Source: Palsa-506 sp963707065
GTDB taxonomy: Bacteria; Actinomycetota; Actinomycetes; Streptosporangiales; Streptosporangiaceae
DNA length: 64,000 bases
Assembly: GCA_963707065.1 (NCBI GenBank)
Contig: CAVPPJ010000039.1
Coordinates: forward strand, 97,510 to 161,509
Direction: 5' to 3'
The notes beneath the pieces are model-generated. The model did no database searches, had not been told where the DNA came from, and was given only the letters and a program-made list of their open reading frames with translations. Both the position numbers and the translations under genes were made by a program. This document shows positions 59,005-64,000 of the stretch, in pieces (position 1 is the first letter of the stretch; each line of letters begins with the position of its first letter).

Positions 59005-61164
59005 CTACTGGGCACCGTGACATTTGTCGTCCGGGGCATGCGATGGCGCGTAGATGACCACGGACGGGTTCTCGAACACGCGGCGGTACCTGGCCGGGTC
59101 GGCGCGGAACCCGGCCAGGTCGGCGGCGTGACCGAACCGGTAGAGCACGACATACCTGACGTCCTGGCTGGCGAAGATGCTGGCCGACCGGCAGCTGGCC
59201 GGCTGCGTCAGCACCTCGCGCGAGTCCAGCAACGGCGCGCGGCCTGCCGTCGGCAGCGACCGCGGGTGCGCGATCCGGAACGGGCTATAAGACTGCAGGC
59301 CGGTATATCCGCCCATGGCGAGCACGGCCCGGTTGGTGATGCCGGTATTCATCGCCGGGGTGGAGATGACCGTGCCGCCGGTGTTGTGCTCCCCCAGCCA
59401 GGCGCCCGCCGCCGCGACTTGCGGGTCCAGGATGCCGGTGTGCACCGGATGGCTCTCGGCCACGGTGGCCCGGATCGCCTGCACGCCCGCGATCGCGACA
59501 ACGGCGCAGGCTGCCACCGCGGCCAGCACGGCGACCGTGCGCCGGGGTGCCCGCCAGCGCGCCAGCGACTGCAGGATCAGGCCGGCGCCGAGCCCGCCGA
59601 GCACCGAAAGCGGGCCGCCCAGGTCGCGCTCGAAACGCTGCGGGAAGCCGTCAGCCGCGGTCCGGCTGCCGGCGTACATCAGGCCAAACCAGAGCACCAG
59701 CGTCACGACGGTGAGTACCTGCCCGGGCCTGCGCAGGTACCTGATGCCCGCCACCAGCACCGCGAGGCCGAACACGCCGAGCCAGACGACCGCCGACGAC
59801 AGCGCGGACAGCACGTTCGTCACGCTCAGCACCGATTGGCTGCCCACCGCGATGGACACCGCGGTGGAGGTCCCCGACGTGCCCGCACCGGAACTCCCGA
59901 GCAGGTAGGTATAGCCGGCGTAGGCCACCGCGAGCACGCCGAGGCCGCCGAGCGCGAGCGTCAGCGACCAGGCCAGACGGCCCGCCTCCGCCCGGCCATC
60001 CGCGCGCTGTTCCTCGCGCACTGACGCGTGCTGCTCCTCGCGCACTTCGGCGCGGCCCTGGCCGTGCGCTCCGGTGGCGCGCCGGCGCTGGCGCAGCAGC
60101 AGGTAGGGCAGGCCGACGACGGCGACGGCGGCCAGCAGCAGCGCCAGGTACAAGGTAGCCACCGAGTGGTAGAGCACCACGGACCCGCCGACGGCGGCGA
60201 CCAGCACGCCGGACCGGATGGTCGGCGCCCCGTACAGCGTGATCAGCGCGGCGACCAGCATGACCAGCAGGAAGTAGGCGGCAGTCAGGTCGGGATAGCG
60301 GCCCTCGGCGAAGCTCGCGTACGGGCCGCGCAGCACCAGACCGGACAGCGCCGCCGCGGCCAGCCCGTACTCCCAGCCCCACACCTTCGTGGCCAGCGCA
60401 TAGGCGGCCAGGGTGGTCAGCACCAGCAGGGCCGGCGCCAGCACCGGGAACAGGGCCAGCGGCGTCAGCCCGGACACCCGGCAGATCACGGCGGTGAGCG
60501 TCGAGAAACCCGGCGGGTAGATCAGGTAGGTGGTGTAGGTGCCGTGCGCGAGCATCTGCTCGGCCATCACCGCATGCGAGAACAGGTCACTGCCGCGCAG
60601 GTAGGGCCAGTCGTGGCGGACCGGGCCGGCGTAGGCGCGCACCGCGGTCAGGGCCAGCACCACCGCCAGCACCGGCTCCCGGAGCACGGCGGGCGGCTGC
60701 CAGCCGGATTCGGTCCCGGCCGACGCCAGCGCGCCGGCCACCACCAGCGCGGCCAGCATCACGACGAGCAGCCACTGCGGCGATGGCAGGCCGAGCGCGA
60801 CGGCCAGCGCCACGCCGAAGGCGGCGACGATCAGCGCCAGCGTGCGCCAGTCGCTGATCGCGCGCGGCCGCGGCAGCACCGGGACGGCAGGCCGGCCGGG
60901 TGCCCCGCGCAGGACGAGCGCCAGGGCGCCGGAGCCGAGCACCACGACGATGGACACGACGGCCACCCCGAGGGTCACGCCGGTCCCGAAGGCCCGCGCC
61001 AGGGCCAGCGCCAGCACCGGCACGGACGCCAGCGACAAGGCCGCCGACCACGCCAGCCGCTCCCCCAGGCCGCCGGCCGGGCGCAGGAAGCCGGCCCAGA
61101 AATACCCGGGCAGCACGCCTGCAGCAATCGCGCCAAGCAAGGCGCGCGCCAGGTCCGCAAGCAA
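59005..61164 (-). CDS. Large integral membrane protein, GT-C glycosyltransferase-like
   Basis: A 719-residue membrane protein with about 13-15 predicted helices, the first at residues 7-27. A soluble loop with charged tandem VREEQ(R/H)A repeats lies near 385-405. The C-terminal 130 residues are extracytoplasmic and end SVVIYAPSHAPDDKCHGAQ. The long luminal loop after the second helix pair (RHDWPYLRGSDLFSHAVM) with acidic residues resembles GT-C enzymes using polyprenyl-phosphate sugars. The exact family was not recognised; DUF6541-like is possible. The TTG start has only a weak GGCGGTGG site. It precedes the amidase on the same strand with an 85 nt gap. Confidence 0.75.
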   Translation of the reverse strand: MLADLARALLGAIAAGVLPGYFWAGFLRPAGGLGERLAWSAALSLASVPVLALALARAFGTGVTLGVAVVSIVVVLGSGALALVLRGAPGRPAVPVLPRPRAISDWRTLALIVAAFGVALAVALGLPSPQWLLVVMLAALVVAGALASAGTESGWQPPAVLREPVLAVVLALTAVRAYAGPVRHDWPYLRGSDLFSHAVMAEQMLAHGTYTTYLIYPPGFSTLTAVICRVSGLTPLALFPVLAPALLVLTTLAAYALATKVWGWEYGLAAAALSGLVLRGPYASFAEGRYPDLTAAYFLLVMLVAALITLYGAPTIRSGVLVAAVGGSVVLYHSVATLYLALLLAAVAVVGLPYLLLRQRRRATGAHGQGRAEVREEQHASVREEQRADGRAEAGRLAWSLTLALGGLGVLAVAYAGYTYLLGSSGAGTSGTSTAVSIAVGSQSVLSVTNVLSALSSAVVWLGVFGLAVLVAGIRYLRRPGQVLTVVTLVLWFGLMYAGSRTAADGFPQRFERDLGGPLSVLGGLGAGLILQSLARWRAPRRTVAVLAAVAACAVVAIAGVQAIRATVAESHPVHTGILDPQVAAAGAWLGEHNTGGTVISTPAMNTGITNRAVLAMGGYTGLQSYSPFRIAHPRSLPTAGRAPLLDSREVLTQPASCRSASIFASQDVRYVVLYRFGHAADLAGFRADPARYRRVFENPSVVIYAPSHAPDDKCHGAQ

Positions 61165-61262
61165 TTGCCACCGCCGGTAACGGATCGAGCCGTGTGCTCA
61201 AGACCGGTTCCCCGGCCGAGTCAATGGTGCTAAGTCATCCGGACCCTACACCCGCCCGCCTC

Positions 61263-61268
61263 TAGACT
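61263..61268 (+). promoter_or_regulatory. Candidate leaderless -10 element for the YbaK gene
   Basis: TAGACT ends exactly 6 nt before the GTG start at 61275, with no ribosome site. Confidence 0.6.
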
Positions 61269-61274
61269 TCCGGG

Positions 61275-61823
61275 GTGACCTTGAGCATCGGCACCCTTGA
61301 TACCGTCACCGCGCTCGGCCGGCCCGACCTGCTGGCCCCCGCCGTCGCGGCCGCGCTCGCGGCCGCCAATGCCGCGCTGCCTGCCGACGCCGTCGGCGTG
61401 GCTGAGATCGACCCCGAGCTCGCTGACACCGCCGCCTTCTGCGAGCGCTACGACGTGCCGCTGAGCGAATCGGCGAACTGCGTGGTGGTCACCGGGCGGC
61501 GGGACGGCGAGGCCAGGTTCGCCGCGTGCGTCGTGCTGGCCACGACCAGGGCCGATGTCAACGGCATGGTCCGCCGCCAGCTTGATGTCCGCAAGGCGTC
61601 CTTCGCCGCCGTCGACCTCGCCGTCGAACAGACGCAGATGGAGTACGGCGGCATCACCCCGATCGGCCTGCCCGCGCACTGGCCGGTCTTCGTGGACGCG
61701 GCCGTCGCGGCCGCGCCGCGGGTTGTCGTCGGCAGCGGCGTCCGGCGCTCTAAGCTGGCGCTGCCCGGCGAGGTGCTCGGCCGCCTGCCCGGCGCGCTGG
61801 TGCTCGAGGGTCTCGGCAGGTAA
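61275..61823 (+). CDS. YbaK/EbsC family aminoacyl-tRNA deacylase
   Basis: A 182-residue trans-editing domain protein. Relatives hydrolyse mischarged Cys- or Ala-tRNAPro. The substrate Lys lies in DVRKASFAAVDLAV near residue 104, followed by EYGGITPIGLPAHWPVFVD and the Gly-rich VVGSGVRRSKLALPG. No synthetase domain is attached, so it works in trans. The specificity cannot be assigned. The start is GTG 61275 with TAGACT 6 nt upstream. It is convergent with CPBP. Confidence 0.9.
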   Translation: MTLSIGTLDTVTALGRPDLLAPAVAAALAAANAALPADAVGVAEIDPELADTAAFCERYDVPLSESANCVVVTGRRDGEARFAACVVLATTRADVNGMVRRQLDVRKASFAAVDLAVEQTQMEYGGITPIGLPAHWPVFVDAAVAAAPRVVVGSGVRRSKLALPGEVLGRLPGALVLEGLGR

Positions 61824-61888
61824 ACAAGGATTAACGAGCACGGGTTGCCGGCCCACAGCCCCGCGAGCAGCAGCCGGGCGGCGACCCG

Positions 61889-61926
61889 CTACGGGAGCCA
61901 GGACACGCTACGGGAGCCAGGACACG
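61889..61926 (+). repeat. 19 bp tandem duplication over the CPBP stop codon
   Basis: CGCTACGGGAGCCAGGACA is present at 61889-61907 and immediately again at 61908-61926. Each copy encodes SWLP and a TAG on the minus strand, so the real stop at 61908 is followed by a second copy. Confidence 0.85.
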
Positions 61927-62687
61927 TGGCCGTGCAGCAGCGCATAGCCGACGAACGCGACCGTGTCGATCAGGATGTGCGCGATGACCATCGGGGTGAT
62001 CCGGCCCCACCGCTTGTAGAGGTACCCGAAGATCAGGCCCATCGCAGCGTTGCCGAGGAAGCCGCCAAATCCCTGATACAGGTGATACGAGCCGCGCAGG
62101 ACGGCGCTGAACACGATCGCGTGCCAGGGTTTCCAGCCCATCTGGCCCAGCCTGTGCAGCAGGTACCCGAGGACCAGTATTTCCTCCAGGATGCCGTCCT
62201 GCGCCGCGTTCAGGACCAGGACGGGGATGCGCCACCAGATCGCGGGCAGGTTCTCCGGCACGACGGTCAGGCTGATGCCGAGATGGAACGCTGTCAGGTA
62301 GAGCGCGAGCCCGGTGCCGCCGATGACCGCGGCGATCACCGCGCCCCTGGCGGCATCCTGGCCAGGGTGACGAGCATCCAGGCCCAGATCCGCGGGCGAC
62401 TCGCCGGACCGGGCCAGCAGGTAGAAGACGAGCGCGACCGGAGCAAGTCCTTCCGCTACGCTAAGTAGCTGCAAGACCAGATCCAGTAGCGGGCGGCCTG
62501 GTGCCAGCGACCCGACGAGCAGTGCCTGCTGCTTCCGCAGCGACTGCGGCGCGGTCAGCGAGCCGATCAGCTCGATCAGCGCGTTCAGGCCGCTCGCGCC
62601 TAGCGAAACGGCGAAGACCACGAAAAGTTCCCAGCCCAACAGCCGCCTCGGCGGCAGGCTAAGGCCGGTTTCCTCCCGTAGAGCCAC
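61908..62687 (-). CDS. CPBP family intramembrane metalloprotease
   Basis: A 259-residue CAAX-protease/bacteriocin-processing (CPBP) family protein with about seven helices. Conserved motifs are EEILVLGYLLHRLG (the paired Glu), GSYHLYQGFGG (His) and HILIDTVAF (His/Asp), all in the C-terminal half. The usual Arg of EExxxR is replaced. Substrates are unknown. The GTG start at 62687 has TAAAGT exactly 6 nt upstream and no ribosome site. Its stop region is duplicated. Confidence 0.9.
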   Translation of the reverse strand: MALREETGLSLPPRRLLGWELFVVFAVSLGASGLNALIELIGSLTAPQSLRKQQALLVGSLAPGRPLLDLVLQLLSVAEGLAPVALVFYLLARSGESPADLGLDARHPGQDAARGAVIAAVIGGTGLALYLTAFHLGISLTVVPENLPAIWWRIPVLVLNAAQDGILEEILVLGYLLHRLGQMGWKPWHAIVFSAVLRGSYHLYQGFGGFLGNAAMGLIFGYLYKRWGRITPMVIAHILIDTVAFVGYALLHGHVSWLP

Positions 62688-62693
62688 CTCAGG

Positions 62694-62699
62694 ACTTTA
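62694..62699 (-). promoter_or_regulatory. Candidate leaderless -10 element for CPBP
   Basis: TAAAGT on the minus strand ends exactly 6 nt before the GTG at 62687; no Shine-Dalgarno is present. Confidence 0.6.
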
Positions 62700-62821
62700 G
62701 CCGGTGGCTGCGACTCCCCGGCCGGTGGCCGCGATTTCCCGGCCGGCGGCCGCGACTCCCCGGCGGCGGGCTACGGCGGAGCGCCTGCGTGACGGGCCGC
62801 CGCGCGGCGGGCCTGCCGTAG

Positions 62822-63607
62822 CTAGCCGCGTTCCCCGGTCGCGGTAGCCGGGCCGTCGCCGGTGACCCGGGCGATCGCGAGCACCGACTGGCCGAACGGG
62901 GGCGCCGTGATAATGCGCTCGGCGAAGCGGACGACGGGCACCACGAGGCGGTCGTAGAACGTCATCGTGCCGCCCTCCGCTGGCGTCTTCCCGAGCAGGC
63001 TGGTGAACGCGTAGTAGCAGAGCAGCCCGAGCGAGTTGGCGTACCGCACGGACACCACCTCCAGGCCGGCGCTGGCCAGGGCGGCCCGCATCGAGCGCTT
63101 GGTGTAGCGCCGGACGTGCCCGGTCGCGATATCCACCTTGCTCATCGCGAACGGGAAGGCCGGGCAGACGAGCACGACGTAACCGCCGTGCCGGACCAGC
63201 CGGCCCATGCTCTGCAGCGCCCCGACATGATCATCGATGTGCTCGAGCACGTTGTAGGCGATCAGGCAGGAATGCTCGGCCCGCTCCGTGGTGGGCAGCA
63301 TGACCTGCCGCACCGACACGCCGGGGAAGGGGGCCATCTCCTTCTTGAGCTCCAGGACCGAGGCCGGGTCCGCATCGGTGGCGGTGAAGCTGCTTACCAG
63401 CGGGATCCATTCCCTGGCGTAGTCACCGAGGCCGCTGCCGATCTCGATCGGGCTGTCCCCGAGATACGGCTCCGCGAACTGCGCGAACCACTTGCGGTGA
63501 TTCCGGCATTCCGCGAGCGCGACCAGCACATCGCACTGGACCTGGCGGTCCCCCCGGATCTGGGGCACGTCCTTAGCAACGTCCCCCCCGGACCGCGCAG
63601 TTTCCAT
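62822..63607 (-). CDS. Class I SAM-dependent methyltransferase
   Basis: A 261-residue methyltransferase with the Rossmann motif I IEIGSGLGDYAREW near residues 50-63, the acidic DADPAS near 77, motif IV YNVLEHIDDH and VRHGGYVVLVCPAFPF. Motif geometry resembles methyltransferases of polysaccharide or glycolipid clusters, but the acceptor is unknown. ATG 63607 follows GAAAGG at 8 nt; ATG 63613 is another option. The C-terminal end includes an amphipathic segment (VVRFAERII). Confidence 0.85.
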   Translation of the reverse strand: METARSGGDVAKDVPQIRGDRQVQCDVLVALAECRNHRKWFAQFAEPYLGDSPIEIGSGLGDYAREWIPLVSSFTATDADPASVLELKKEMAPFPGVSVRQVMLPTTERAEHSCLIAYNVLEHIDDHVGALQSMGRLVRHGGYVVLVCPAFPFAMSKVDIATGHVRRYTKRSMRAALASAGLEVVSVRYANSLGLLCYYAFTSLLGKTPAEGGTMTFYDRLVVPVVRFAERIITAPPFGQSVLAIARVTGDGPATATGERG

Positions 63608-63853
63608 TTGCATTACCTTTCGTAGCCCGAAACCGCAGGAAGGGGACATCGGTCCATCAAACTGACTCCCGAGATGCTACCGGCGCCTGCCTAGCGGTGA
63701 TGCCACCAGGGAAGTTCTTAACCCGATGGTGGATGATTCAGGCGAGCCAGCAGACAGCCCCGGCAGCGGTATCCGGATTCGGTCATGGGTGCCATCCGTA
63801 GCACCCGGCGCCGCCGGAGGATGAATGATCACAGTGACGCGTGAGGAGCAGCC
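63608..63853. other. Divergent spacer between the methyltransferase and the last gene
   Basis: 246 bp without a gene. It should carry both promoters. No clear box or hairpin was recognised. Confidence 0.35.
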
Positions 63854-64000
63854 ATGTACCAGTCGTATCCGTCCGGCGCGCAGATGCCGGAGCAGCCGCC
63901 GCGGCCCGCCGCGCCGCCGCCGGTGCTGATGGCGGTCAAGCTCATGTACGTCGGCGCCGTGCTGAGCGCGGTCGCCGCCATTTACACCGCGGCGACGGCC
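63854..64000 (+). CDS. Pro-rich N-terminus of a membrane protein, cut by window end
   Basis: ATG 63854 follows GAGGAG at 5 nt. The 49 visible codons encode MYQSYPSGAQMPEQ, a Pro/Ala tract, and then the start of a transmembrane helix (VLMAVKLMYVGAVLSAVAAIY). The gene runs out of the window. Such short Pro-rich heads followed by helices are common in actinobacterial integral membrane proteins of unknown function. Confidence 0.7.
   Translation, partial: MYQSYPSGAQMPEQPPRPAAPPPVLMAVKLMYVGAVLSAVAAIYTAATA

Noticed and set aside
1..64000. tRNA or rRNA genes
   Set aside because: No T-loop (GGTTCGAATCC-type) or rRNA-like segment was seen in any spacer by eye; a covariance search was not possible.

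Overview
The window is a very GC-rich actinobacterial chromosome segment. Evidence for this is the near-exclusive use of G/C at third codon positions, the ATG/GTG/TTG starts with GGAGG-type ribosome binding sites, and the conserved nusA-infB-pnp cluster. A mycothiol ligase (mshC), a DUF4439 ferritin-like pair, a DUF5753 regulator and a 10-methyl fatty acid operon point to a filamentous or related Actinomycetota. The genus cannot be fixed from the sequence alone.

Layout. 1-1632: panB and dapB. 2066-6724: an export operon (adaptor, ABC ATPase, MacB-like permease, lipoprotein). 6829-20599, all on the minus strand: a housekeeping block of rimP, nusA, ylxR, infB, DUF503, rbfA, DHH phosphoesterase, truB, ribF, rpsO, pnp and an M16 peptidase. 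20760-31218: accessory genes (ferritin-like pair, XRE regulator, HelD, VOC protein, transposase remnant, serine hydrolase, unknown gene, GNAT protein, exported hydrolase). 31314-43308: a sugar island with araBDA, a LacI repressor, galTK, a CUT2 sugar ABC transporter and a DeoR regulator. 43314-46937: ispG, rseP and dxr. 47133-64000: class II DAHP synthase, the tmsAB pair for 10-methyl fatty acids, a Glu/Asp racemase homologue, DUF4192, an exported aldose epimerase, mshC, an amidase, a large membrane protein, YbaK, CPBP, a methyltransferase, and the start of a Pro-rich membrane protein.

How the genes work together. Four palindromes with LacI-family half-sites lie at araB, upstream of the LacI gene, upstream of the sugar-binding protein and upstream of the exported aldose epimerase. 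They suggest one arabinose/galactose regulon split between two places in the window. The transporter brings the sugar in, galTK and araBDA channel it into central metabolism, and the secreted epimerase would interconvert anomers outside the membrane. The translation and RNA-decay genes form a near-continuous run with several ATGA or GTGA overlaps.

Two patterns stand out. First, six genes (GNAT, DAHP synthase, racemase homologue, amidase, YbaK, CPBP) have a TAnnnT hexamer ending exactly 6 nt before the start codon and little or no Shine-Dalgarno, as expected for leaderless mRNAs. Second, five genes (lipoprotein, infB, HelD, araD, DAHP synthase) are split by an apparent frameshift in a GC-rich tandem repeat, homopolymer or low-complexity stretch. 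Because infB is essential, part of this is probably sequence error, but the repeats themselves are real and sit repeatedly at gene edges.
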